From positions 1 to 64,000 of the forward strand of contig NZ_SLWB01000017.1 in NCBI RefSeq assembly GCF_004340205.1: DNA of 64,000 nucleotides. The letters are read 5' to 3'. Both the position numbers and the translations under genes were made by a program. Positions within the stretch are counted from its first letter, which is position 1. Each line of letters opens with the position of its first letter. This stretch comes from Acetobacteroides hydrogenigenes (GTDB taxonomy: Bacteria; Bacteroidota; Bacteroidia; Bacteroidales; ZOR0009). Shown one piece after another: positions 1 to 8,754 of the stretch. The notes beneath the pieces are model-generated. The model was not told where the DNA came from and made no database searches. It saw only the letters and a list, made by a program, of their open reading frames with translations.

Positions 1-8
1 CAAAGGAA

Positions 9-87
9 GGCTAGGCCTCTTATCGGAGCAAGGGTATACAAGTGGCTCCGTTCCCTCGCCACCCTTGCTCCGATAAGAGGCCTAACC
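9..87. repeat. Long inverted repeat (hairpin)
   Basis: Two 27-base arms (9-35 and 61-87) are complementary except for one position and enclose a 25-base loop. The arms begin GGCTAGGCCTC and end GAGCAAGGGT. This could be a strong terminator for a gene left of the window, or a palindromic mobile remnant. There is no clear T-tract next to it, so a plain intrinsic terminator is not certain. No gene is visible in 1-535. Confidence 0.75.
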
Positions 88-152
88 TAAAAGGCAGGTG
101 TAATTCCTGCTTCCGAGAAAATATGGTAGACACAGTTCCGTGAATACTCCCC

Positions 153-460
153 GTTACGCTGGTCGTAAAGAATGATGCGCTGGCAATATTCCCGGTTATG
201 CTGATCGTGAAGAGTGTTACGCTAGCAATAACTCCTGTTACGCTGACTGTAAAGAGTATTACGCTAACAATAACTCCTGTTACGCTGACTGTAAAGAATG
301 TTACGCTAGCAATAATGCCTGTTACGCTAAACGTGAAGAGTGTTACGCCAGCAATAATGCCTGTTACGCTAATCGTGAAGAGTGTTACGCCAGCAATAAT
401 TCCTGTTACGCTGATCGTAAGGAGTGTTACGCTGGCGCCAAACCATGTTACGCGGAAGTA
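153..460. repeat. 42-bp tandem repeat array (7 copies, 21-bp substructure)
   Basis: Seven consecutive 42-base units start at 153, 195, 237, 279, 321, 363 and 405, with a partial eighth at 447. Each unit is two 21-base halves that both begin GTTACGCT or a close variant, so the basic period is 21. Copies differ at several positions. Because 42 is a multiple of three, the array stays open as a 14-residue repeat in one frame, but it has no gene-like start context and low complexity; I regard it as non-coding. It lies downstream of the hemerythrin gene. Confidence 0.9.
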
Positions 461-535
461 TTCACGCAGCTGGGGCTATCCATACACCTCGCATCAATGG
501 GCGCATAGCCCGTGACCTTTCGCTGCCGCCTTTTG

Positions 536-1078
536 CTACGCGTACTTTTTCTTAAACGCTTTAATGGAGGCGATGATTTCCTGCTTACGGCCCTCGCCAA
601 TAACCTCCCGCTCGATGCTTTCGAATTCTAGGAGCAGCCGTTTTTGGGTTTCCTCGGTGAACTTGATATCGCTAATCTGAAATAGAACCATGTTCTCCTT
701 TACGATGTGAGTCCGCAGCAGGCTAATGTAGGCCGAGGCGGCCTCTACAAACTCCTCCCTGCGGATTTCGCCATCACGAATGGCGTCCTGCATCTGCCGA
801 ATGAATAGGCGCTCCTTTTGATGCTCGCCAAGAATCATGCCTATCGGTCCGTTTTGGTTCTTAACGCCCACCTCCTCGAGGGCCGGGAATAGGTGCTTCT
901 CCTCCTTGCAGTGGTGGCAGTTGTTTACGAATACGGTAAGAAAATCTACCATTTCGTTGATGTCCTCAGGGTCTACGCTCTTGTTGTTTTGGGCGTGGAG
1001 GCACATTTTTTCGATCACCTCCAGAGCAACCAGAATTGCGTTATGCTCGTGCAGGAGCTTTTGGCTAGCCGTCTTCAT
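536..1078 (-). CDS. Hemerythrin HHE-domain protein
   Basis: A 180-residue soluble protein with the pattern of hemerythrin-type four-helix bundles: HEHNAI near residue 10, CHHCKEEKHLFP in the middle, then GEHQKERLF and LRTHIVKEN. These His and Glu/Asp residues are the expected diiron ligands, so it probably binds a diiron centre that senses or scavenges O2 or NO, or handles iron. The frame stays open upstream to 1390, but the family match begins at the Met at 1078, and longer starts would run into the opposite-strand MarC gene. A Met at 1153 is possible. The partner and exact substrate cannot be told from sequence. Confidence 0.8.
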   Translation of the reverse strand: MKTASQKLLHEHNAILVALEVIEKMCLHAQNNKSVDPEDINEMVDFLTVFVNNCHHCKEEKHLFPALEEVGVKNQNGPIGMILGEHQKERLFIRQMQDAIRDGEIRREEFVEAASAYISLLRTHIVKENMVLFQISDIKFTEETQKRLLLEFESIEREVIGEGRKQEIIASIKAFKKKYA

Positions 1079-1295
1079 TCGCTTACGTGTTACAGGGTGT
1101 TGGAACTCCTTTTTCTTATGAACAGCGTACAGCCTCAGGTTGTTGCGCCGCATTCCCATTTTAGCATTTATTTGCCAAACCGTGCGCCCTTGCAAAAACG
1201 TAGCGCAAAAGGCGCATCCACCACCAATGTTTGCTACCTTTACGCGGGCAGTAGCATAAGGCAACGCTTTCGAAAAACTCAAATAGCCGTTAACG

Positions 1296-1925
1296 ATGGA
1301 GAGCCTATTTAGCATCAGAGCCGAACAGTTCCTTTCGGTATACGTTACCATGCTGGCGCTGGTAAACCCAATACAAAAGATATTCGTCATGCTTTCGCTC
1401 GACGCGAAGCTGGGCGAGCGCGAGCGCCGCTATGTAGCCCTAAAGTCGAATGCCGTTGCGCTGGTTATTCTTCTGCTCTTTTTGGCGCTGGGCAACGCCA
1501 TTTTCACCTATGTTTTCAACATAAACCTTTACGCCTTCCGCATTACCTGCGGATTTGTGCTTCTCTACAACGGCTTTATTGCCCTGCAGCAGGGCATCCT
1601 CATTAGGCTCGATGCCCAAACGCGCCTAAACGATGTTTCGGCAGTGCCCATTGCCATGCCCATGATTGCAGGCCCCGGAACCATAACCGCAGCGGTTACG
1701 CTTCCCAACCAGGAGGGCGTGGTGGTAACCATCGTGGCCATTGTTGCCGTAATTGCAACCAACGCGCTTATCATGGTGCACTCCAAATACCTAGGAGGCT
1801 TCCTCAACCGCTTCAACCTGATGTCGCCGCTGATCCGCATCCTGGGCCTTATAATTGCCACCATCGGAGTACAAATGTGCTTTAACGGAATTAAGGAGTT
1901 CTTGGATGCCATTGGAATCATATAG
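1296..1925 (+). CDS. MarC/YchE-family integral membrane protein
   Basis: A 209-residue, very hydrophobic protein with about six membrane segments. It has the MarC-family N-terminus (LVNPIQKIFVML) and the conserved PIAMPMIAGPGTI stretch in the middle, with a C-terminal LIRILGLIIATIGVQM helix. Length fits the family. MarC proteins were once linked to antibiotic resistance, but that role was not confirmed; the transported substrate is unknown. It is divergent from the hemerythrin gene, with about 220 bases between the chosen starts. Confidence 0.85.
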   Translation: MESLFSIRAEQFLSVYVTMLALVNPIQKIFVMLSLDAKLGERERRYVALKSNAVALVILLLFLALGNAIFTYVFNINLYAFRITCGFVLLYNGFIALQQGILIRLDAQTRLNDVSAVPIAMPMIAGPGTITAAVTLPNQEGVVVTIVAIVAVIATNALIMVHSKYLGGFLNRFNLMSPLIRILGLIIATIGVQMCFNGIKEFLDAIGII

Positions 1926-2031
1926 CAACAAATGCCCTATCGCAAGCATCCCCTTATGCCGATGGAGTTTTAGGCGGCCTAACGCACGCACAAAACAGCC
2001 CAACTAAGCAATAAACAAACACGTTTTACAT

Positions 2032-2811
2032 ATGGTTAAACCTCAAAAGTTACTTTACACAACCCTGCTGGCAATCAGCATTAGCGCAGCAGCTCAAGGC
2101 CAGGAGCTAAAAAGGCTAAGCCTTGGCATCGACTGCGGAACCAGCACCTACAGCACCGACCTAAAAGAGAACGATGCCATTAGGGCCACATCATCGGTTA
2201 CCTTTTTCGACCAATCCGGAAGCTACGACTTACGCACGAGCACCCACAGAACCTACTATGGGATAAAAGCCGAGCTGCTCTCCTCTAGCGGATACTTAGG
2301 CATTTCCACCGGCATCCGCTATACGCAGGTTAAAAGCGAAATTAACCGAGACTCCTGGTTTAGCTACAGCAAAACCAAGTTCTACGTTCTGTACAACCAG
2401 AATGGCACCAATACGGAGTACGCTCAGGTAGAAAAGGTAACGCAAAAGGCCGACTACCTCGGTATTCCTCTCGATTTTCGCTTTTACACCACAAGACCTC
2501 GCTTCTTTAGGCTTTTCTTTAAGCTGGGATTCGATTTCAGCATGAGAGTTGGCAATAAAAACACCGTCGATTTTCTTACCACATCCATGAACCCTTACGA
2601 GCAGCAGGTTGGCCGTGCAATAGGAACGCCCTCGTCGGTGCTTACAACCTTTAATCCAGGGTTAGGCTTCAAGCTGGGCGACACCGATGGCGTTAACGTA
2701 AGCTTCGAGCTCAACGCCCCCTCCTACATCATCAGCACCAATGCCTCTACCTTTGCAAAGAATAGAATTGGCATTGGCGCACAGCTCTACATTTACTATC
2801 CAATACTGTAA
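2032..2811 (+). CDS. Secreted outer-membrane beta-barrel-like protein, unknown function
   Basis: A 259-residue protein with an N-terminal signal peptide (LLYTTLLAISISAAAQGQ, likely cut near AQG-Q). The mature part alternates hydrophobic and polar residues, rich in Tyr/Phe and Gly, and ends in GIGAQLYIYYPIL, as expected of Bacteroidota porin-family barrels. I do not recognise a named family. The next gene starts 5 bases downstream and encodes a lipoprotein, so the two are probably one envelope operon. Confidence 0.65.
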   Translation: MVKPQKLLYTTLLAISISAAAQGQELKRLSLGIDCGTSTYSTDLKENDAIRATSSVTFFDQSGSYDLRTSTHRTYYGIKAELLSSSGYLGISTGIRYTQVKSEINRDSWFSYSKTKFYVLYNQNGTNTEYAQVEKVTQKADYLGIPLDFRFYTTRPRFFRLFFKLGFDFSMRVGNKNTVDFLTTSMNPYEQQVGRAIGTPSSVLTTFNPGLGFKLGDTDGVNVSFELNAPSYIISTNASTFAKNRIGIGAQLYIYYPIL

Positions 2812-2816
2812 AACCG

Positions 2817-3425
2817 ATGAAAAAAATAGCATACCTCCTACTAGCCGCTGTAGCCCTATGCTCATGCAGCCGCGAGTCCGACCTAAAAAAGTCCATCTTT
2901 ATCCCCGACTCCGACGACTCGAGGCTACCCGCCTACACCGAATGGGGCTACAACACCTTTGGGGCCTACCTCGATAGGGAAGTTTTCATTTACAACGACA
3001 ATGCGCTCCCCTTTAAGGCAATTGCCTATAGCACCACCACCGAACTTCAATTTAACGGCGAAATTTACGAGGAATTCCACTCTAACGACGAGAAGGTTTC
3101 ACTCATCGTCAAAACATCGAGCATCCTCCTCAAAAACGCCGAAGATTTCTCCCTACTCAACGGGAAAAGCTACCAGCTAAACGATCCCTCCTTTCAGGTC
3201 TACCTCGAAAGAAACGGCGTACGAACAAAGCTTTCGGTCGGACAAGGAGTTCTTACCTTTCAGCGGGTACAAAAGATTTTTATAGATAGAAAGTATACCG
3301 AAATGATCCTCTCGGGCTACTTCGAATTAAGCGCAATGCAAAACGGCAGCCTCATCAGCATCTCCGATGGCAGGTTTGATGTCGGATTGAAGAATGGGTA
3401 CAACTTTACCTATCAGCCGATATAG
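2817..3425 (+). CDS. Putative lipoprotein, unknown function
   Basis: A 202-residue protein with a lipoprotein signal: MKKIAYLLLAAVALCSCSRES, with Cys 16 or 18 as the lipidation site. The mature part is beta-rich with no domain I can name. It starts 5 bases after the beta-barrel gene, so it is probably co-transcribed and could be its partner. A weak hairpin (AGGCAA/TTGCCT near 3458-3475) followed by a T-rich stretch could end the unit. Confidence 0.65.
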   Translation: MKKIAYLLLAAVALCSCSRESDLKKSIFIPDSDDSRLPAYTEWGYNTFGAYLDREVFIYNDNALPFKAIAYSTTTELQFNGEIYEEFHSNDEKVSLIVKTSSILLKNAEDFSLLNGKSYQLNDPSFQVYLERNGVRTKLSVGQGVLTFQRVQKIFIDRKYTEMILSGYFELSAMQNGSLISISDGRFDVGLKNGYNFTYQPI

Positions 3426-3586
3426 GCAGCTGCACAACAAACATTGAGGTTGCAATAAGGCAAACATTGCCTATTCCCTTATTTTTGTTATTATTGGACT
3501 CTTGAAGCAGATGCGCCAAAAACTCTGCAGCAAACAAAAGCCAAATGCAGCAGTAAACAGCTAAATCCATCAGATTTTGCAGCACT

Positions 3587-5386
3587 ATGATTAAAGGGAA
3601 GAACTCCAAGCTAAGAGAATCGATTAAGTCGTTACTCGTACCCGTAAAAGAGAAACGACTTTCATTCTCTATTACAATAATCGCTTTGGCGGTAGCAATT
3701 GTTACCGCATTAGCAGCAATCTTCTCGTACAACAATCATAAAACGGAAAAAGCGCAGCTTCTTGAGTCTAAAATCGACAGCCTAATCTCCGAGAAAAGCA
3801 TCCTCTCCGACAAAAATGCAATTCATTCTTTCGAGAAGATCGAAGTAGCGAAAGCTTTGCTTGCCAAAGATTGCAATCCTAGACTCCTCGGAAAGGTACT
3901 TATTAGCGAGGCCTCGCTAGAGAAAAAGTACTACCAGTACGAGAAGGCCATTGCATGCTATAAAAAGGCGATAGCCCTATTTTCAAAAGATAATAGCAGA
4001 CTTAATCTGGCCGAAGCGTACTACAAGCTTGGAGATTGCTACAAAAAAGTAGGGATTTTTGACTTAGGCTTCAAGGCAACCGTTAAAGGCTTAAACCTCT
4101 ACATCGAAGAGAAGGATCTAATGGGTCAACGCCGATGCTATAACAACATCGGAAGCTTTTACAAATACCTTGGAGAATACGATAAAGCCTTAGCATACTA
4201 CCAAAAAACGTTGGCTATAAGCCAAGAATTGGGTTACAGCGAAGGCATCTCTTCTGCTTTTAACAATCTTGGAACCATATACTCCGAGATGGGCAAAAAT
4301 GAGCTAGCCCTAGATTTTTACCATAAAAGCAACATAGGGAAATCGAAGCTAAGCACAAAATCCATTGCTATATATAATGGCAACGTGGGAGGAGTACTCC
4401 TTAAAATGGGGAAGTACAAGGAGTCGTATGCTGCTTTAAGAAAAGCTCAATACTATCTTTCCAAAAATTTCGACCCCTGAAATCAGGTTTCGAACTATAA
4501 CGACTTTGGAGATTACTACAAGGCAACTAGCCGAATCGATTCTTCGGTATACTTTTACCGTAAAGCCTTAAGCCTAGCAAAACAGTACAAGCTACACGAA
4601 CGCATCCTAAAATCCTACGATAAGCTAGCCGAAGCCTACCAAAAAGCAGGGATGTACCAGAAAGCGCTAGAATATCAGAACCAATACCTCAACCTGCAAG
4701 AGATAATACTCAACAGCCAAAAATCGCTAGAGATCGCCCGCTTGGAGATGAACTTTGAGGCCAGCAAAGATCAGATGTCGCGAAACAGCGCCAAACAAAA
4801 ATCCTTTTTCCTGCTAGTAATCTTCATTCTGATCTGCATTTCATTTGTTTTAACCATACACTACATCCGCAATAAGCACAAAAGCATTGTTAGGAAGCAC
4901 ATCCAGCTTCAGCATACCCTAAAAGAGGAAAAATGTAAGGTAGAAACCGATCTAAACGAGAAGAACCGGGAGTTGGCCCTCCACTCGCTCCAAATGATCC
5001 AGCAACAGGAAACCAATAAGGCAATTATTCAAAAACTTTACGCCCGTTCTACATCTTACTCTACCGATGTTCGCCGCGAACTATCTTCAATAATCCATGA
5101 TTTAGAAAGAGAAAATACCTCGAAAGCAATCTGGGATGAATTCGAGCACCGCTTTATTGCTGTGAATCCCGAATTTTACCAAAAGCTGCTCCTTTCTTTT
5201 CCCGATCTTACCCAAAATGAGAAAAGGTTGTGCGCCTTCCTTAAGCTCAACATGAACACCAAGGAGATCTCTACAATTACCGGACAAACGCCCCACAGCA
5301 TCAATGTAGCCCGAACTCGCCTTCGAAAGAAATTAGGCTTATCAAACAGCGAAGTTTGCACATGTGATTTTCTAGCCACAATGTAG
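3587..5386 (+). pseudogene. TPR-HTH transcriptional regulator interrupted by an in-frame TGA
   Basis: One reading frame runs from 3587 to 5386, broken only by TGA at 4478-4480; both sides are in the same frame and the sequence between 4481 and 4651 stays open. The joined product (about 599 codons) has an N-terminal membrane segment (residues 24-46), TPR repeats (EKAIACYKKAIAL, YDKALAYYQKTLAI) that continue beyond the stop (SVYFYRKALSLAKQ), a second membrane helix (SFFLLVIFILICISFVL), a coiled coil, and a C-terminal LuxR-like helix-turn-helix (LTQNEKRLCAFL, TKEISTITGQ, RTRLRKKLGL). This layout is typical of Bacteroidota TPR regulators encoded beside SusCD loci. The stop removes the DNA-binding half, so the gene is either a recent nonsense mutant, carries a sequencing error, or is read through. 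If functional it probably controls the susCD genes that start 241 bases downstream. Confidence 0.8.
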
Positions 5387-5431
5387 ACAAGTAGTTACCT
5401 AGAATTTACACTTCTTGTATCACAATTGTAT

Positions 5432-5454
5432 CATACAGACAGGCCGGCTGTATG
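5432..5454. promoter_or_regulatory. Inverted repeat upstream of susC
   Basis: Perfect 7-base arms CATACAG and CTGTATG flank a 9-base GC-rich centre. It lies between the regulator gene and susC, about 175 bases before the susC start. It may be an operator for the neighbouring regulator or a small terminator for it. Nothing else clear is seen in 5387-5627. Confidence 0.35.
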
Positions 5455-5627
5455 TACCTTGTTACCCTCCAAAATAACGGCCATCAATATCATTTACCAA
5501 TTTTTGTTCTGCAAGAGAAATGTACTAGCCATGCCTCCTATTTAGTATGGTGCGCCTTTCATTTTGCCATGAACTACGCCTAACAAAAACACTTCGTTAG
5601 ACCTAAAATCTAATTAAAACCAGATCT

Positions 5628-8600
5628 ATGAAAATTACTACGCGCAAATCAATTGCATTCGCATGCATGCTGCTTGTAGCACTGATCGGCCAGGCTGAGA
5701 CCTCGGTCGCAAAGGAGAACAAGGAAATCTTACCACCTAACTCGCAACAATCCACTGAGGTAAAAGGAAAAGTTGTCGACAAATCTGGAAATCCAATTGT
5801 AGGGGCCACCATTGCTGTAAAAGGTACCGGTAAGGGTGTAGCAACCCTCAACAATGGTACGTTCACTCTTAAGATTGGTCCCAATGACAAAGTGCTAATT
5901 GTCTCGTTTGTGGGAATGAAAAGCGTTGAAATAGCGGCTCCACGCAATGGAGTACCTATAACGATTACCATGGAAGACGACGCCCAGATGATAGAAGATG
6001 TAATCATTACCGGCTACGGAACGTACAAGAAGTCAGCTTATGCAGGATCGGCAGCCTCGGTTAAGACCGAAGCGTTAAAAGATATCCCTACCACCAACCT
6101 AAGCCAGATGCTACAAGGTGTTGCTACAGGAGTTACACTCACAGGCTCTTCCAATCAGCCTGGTTCTGCAGCCCAAATTCGTATTAGAGGTATGGGGTCA
6201 TTCAACGCCTCCAACGATCCGCTATACGTAATCGATGGCGTACCCGTAACCTCGGGGAACATAAGCACCTTGGGTACTTCTAATGGAGGTCTTGACATCA
6301 TGTCTACCATCAACCCTTCCGATATTGAAAACATCACCGTCATTAAGGATGCAGCCGCAGCATCGCTCTACGGATCGAGAGCAGCCAACGGCGTAATTTT
6401 GATTAAAACGAAAAGCGGAAAATCAGGAAAGCCAACCTTCTCGTTTAAGGGCGACTGGGGTTTTACTGATTTTGCCACGAGGTACAGGACTCCTATGGGA
6501 GGAGAAGAGCGTAGAAACCTTATCTACGAGGGATTAATCAACCAAGCAACCATCCAGAATGATCTTAGCGCTGCAGACGCAAAAACTTATGCAGACTCTA
6601 AGATCGACGAATATGCTCCAAAGCCATGGAATGGCTGGGCCGATTGGGAAGATATTCTATTTAGAAAAGGATTTCACCAAAACTACGAAGTATCGGCAAC
6701 AGGAGGCTCCGATAAGCTAAAGTACTACACCTCTATTGGATATACCCAACAAGAAGGGGTTTCGTATCAATCTGAACTCGAGAGAATTTCTGGAAGATTA
6801 AACGTTAGCTACAAAATGACTCCAAAGCTAGAACTTGGGGCTAACATTCTCTTCTCCGAAGTTCAACAGGATGTAAATACCGAAGGTAGCGTATACACCT
6901 CTCCTCTATACTCGTCGAAAAACACAGTTACACCTTCCAATGCTCCATTCAATCAGGATGGCAGCTACGCAACCGACTTTCCTCGCAACGGCGATAGAAA
7001 TCCTAAATCAACCGCTGATTTAAACTACGATAAAGAGTGGATCAACCGTTCTTTCAACACCGTTTTCGGAAGCTACGACCTTACCAGTAACTTGAAGATT
7101 AAGAGCACCTTTAGCTACGACTTTTCCATAAACAAGGGCCGAAGCTGGCGCGATCCAAGAACCTCGGACGGTGCAAAGGACAACGGTAGAACCGACAAGG
7201 TATACAGCGATCGTAAATACTGGGTTTGGACCAATATCCTATCCTTCGAAAAAACATTCAAAGAAAAGCATAACGTCGATGCCGTTATCGGTTACGAAGT
7301 TGACTCTAAGTTCAGGGATGAGCTTTACGGCACTAAAAAGAACTTTCCCAGCATCAACGATAGGGATATCGAAAATGGCTCCATTCCATACGCAGTGGGT
7401 GGTTACTTCAGACAAACCCGAATGGTTTCGTACATATCGAAGCTAAACTACAACTACGATAACAAGTACTACCTTGGTGGAAGCTTCCGCCGCGATGGTA
7501 GCTCTAAGCTTGCGAGCAAAAATCGATGGGGAAACTTCTGGTCAGTATCTGGCGCATGGCGTGTAACGGGCGAGGATTTTATGAACTCGATCAGTAATAT
7601 CATCACCGACATGAAGCTTCGAGCATCATACGGGGTTAATGCAACTCTTCCTTCAGACTACTACGGATACCTAAACCTTACCAGCTACGGGAATGACTAC
7701 TACGGTGTTCCTGGCATTGCCGAAAGTCAAATCGCCTACGAAAACCTAACTTGGGAGTCAAACTATAACATAAATCTGGGTATAGATCTATCCCTATTTA
7801 ACCGCATTAACCTTACGGCCGAGTGGTACCAACGAAAAACAAAAGATTTGCTTATAGACAAACCACTAACCCTCACATCTGGCTTCTCAACCATCCTAAC
7901 TAACGAAGGACAAATGCTCAATAGGGGAATCGAGGTTGATATAAAGACAACCAATATTCAGCAAAAAGATTTCAATTGGACGACCTTTATCAACATTTCA
8001 CACAATAAGAATGAAATTCTTCGCCTAGATGGAGTTCAACAACAAATACCAAGCGGAAGCCAAATCCGCAAAGTAGGATCTCCCTACTATACATTATACC
8101 TTAGAGAATTTGCTGGCATTAACCCTTCAAACGGAATGCCTCAGTTCTACACCAACACTGTAGATGCCAACGGCAAACTGGTAAAGGATATTACGGAAGA
8201 CCCTTCGAAGGCAAACCCTATTGTTGGCAAGTCGATTAGCCCTAAACTAACAGGAGGGATAAGCAACTATATCAACTACAAGTTTATTGATCTAGGCTTT
8301 ACGTTTAGCTATTCATTAGGTGGGTATTCGTACGACAATGGGGCTCAAAAGCTCGAGCATGGCGGTAGCGAACCTGATGGCAACATACCTACATACTATA
8401 GAGATAGATGGAAAAAGGCAGGAGATCATGCAAAGTACGAAATCTTTATCGTTGATAACAGCATGGCAATGAGCGACTGGAGTTCTACACGTCGTGTTCA
8501 TAGCACCGACCATCTAAGGCTTAAAAACTTCACCGTTGGAGCATCGCTTCCTTCTCGTTGGGCAAAATCAATCAGCTTAACCAAGGCACGAGTGTTCTTT

Positions 8601-8729
8601 TCGGCATCCAACCTCCTCACTTGGGCTGCTTACGACGACTACGATCCAGAAGTACCGGAAAGTGGCTCTGTTTACTTCGAGCTGCCTCCGTTAAAAACGC
8701 TGACCTTTGGTGTTGAACTCAACTTCTAA
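5628..8729 (+). CDS. SusC/RagA-family TonB-dependent outer-membrane receptor
   Basis: A 1033-residue outer-membrane transporter. Order: signal peptide (ACMLLVALIGQAETSVA), a carboxypeptidase-regulatory-like domain (VKGKVVDKSGNPIVGATIAV, about residues 46-120), a TonB-box region (EDVIITGYG), the plug domain with the SusC signature LYVIDGVPV and DAAAASLYGSRAANGVI, and a long beta-barrel ending TFGVELNF. It should form the barrel under the SusD lid and import a large ligand with energy from TonB. susD follows after 25 bases. No glycoside hydrolase, lyase or sulfatase is adjacent, so the ligand is not indicated; the next gene is a phosphatase. Confidence 0.95.
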   Translation: MKITTRKSIAFACMLLVALIGQAETSVAKENKEILPPNSQQSTEVKGKVVDKSGNPIVGATIAVKGTGKGVATLNNGTFTLKIGPNDKVLIVSFVGMKSVEIAAPRNGVPITITMEDDAQMIEDVIITGYGTYKKSAYAGSAASVKTEALKDIPTTNLSQMLQGVATGVTLTGSSNQPGSAAQIRIRGMGSFNASNDPLYVIDGVPVTSGNISTLGTSNGGLDIMSTINPSDIENITVIKDAAAASLYGSRAANGVILIKTKSGKSGKPTFSFKGDWGFTDFATRYRTPMGGEERRNLIYEGLINQATIQNDLSAADAKTYADSKIDEYAPKPWNGWADWEDILFRKGFHQNYEVSATGGSDKLKYYTSIGYTQQEGVSYQSELERISGRLNVSYKMTPKLELGANILFSEVQQDVNTEGSVYTSPLYSSKNTVTPSNAPFNQDGSYATDFPRNGDRNPKSTADLNYDKEWINRSFNTVFGSYDLTSNLKIKSTFSYDFSINKGRSWRDPRTSDGAKDNGRTDKVYSDRKYWVWTNILSFEKTFKEKHNVDAVIGYEVDSKFRDELYGTKKNFPSINDRDIENGSIPYAVGGYFRQTRMVSYISKLNYNYDNKYYLGGSFRRDGSSKLASKNRWGNFWSVSGAWRVTGEDFMNSISNIITDMKLRASYGVNATLPSDYYGYLNLTSYGNDYYGVPGIAESQIAYENLTWESNYNINLGIDLSLFNRINLTAEWYQRKTKDLLIDKPLTLTSGFSTILTNEGQMLNRGIEVDIKTTNIQQKDFNWTTFINISHNKNEILRLDGVQQQIPSGSQIRKVGSPYYTLYLREFAGINPSNGMPQFYTNTVDANGKLVKDITEDPSKANPIVGKSISPKLTGGISNYINYKFIDLGFTFSYSLGGYSYDNGAQKLEHGGSEPDGNIPTYYRDRWKKAGDHAKYEIFIVDNSMAMSDWSSTRRVHSTDHLRLKNFTVGASLPSRWAKSISLTKARVFFSASNLLTWAAYDDYDPEVPESGSVYFELPPLKTLTFGVELNF

Positions 8730-8754
8730 TTCAATAGCATTAAACTAGACAATC

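Noticed and set aside
198-515. Open frame with 14-residue repeats (Val-Thr-Leu rich)
   Set aside because: It is the 42-bp array read in one frame. There is no start context, signal or family match, and the repeat copies vary without favouring synonymous changes.
837-1312. Plus-strand open frames over the hemerythrin gene
   Set aside because: They are shadows of the minus-strand hemerythrin frame, which has clear diiron ligands.
4652-5386. Separate gene for a helix-turn-helix protein
   Set aside because: It is in the same frame as the upstream TPR gene, the intervening sequence continues the TPR repeats, and only one stop codon separates them.
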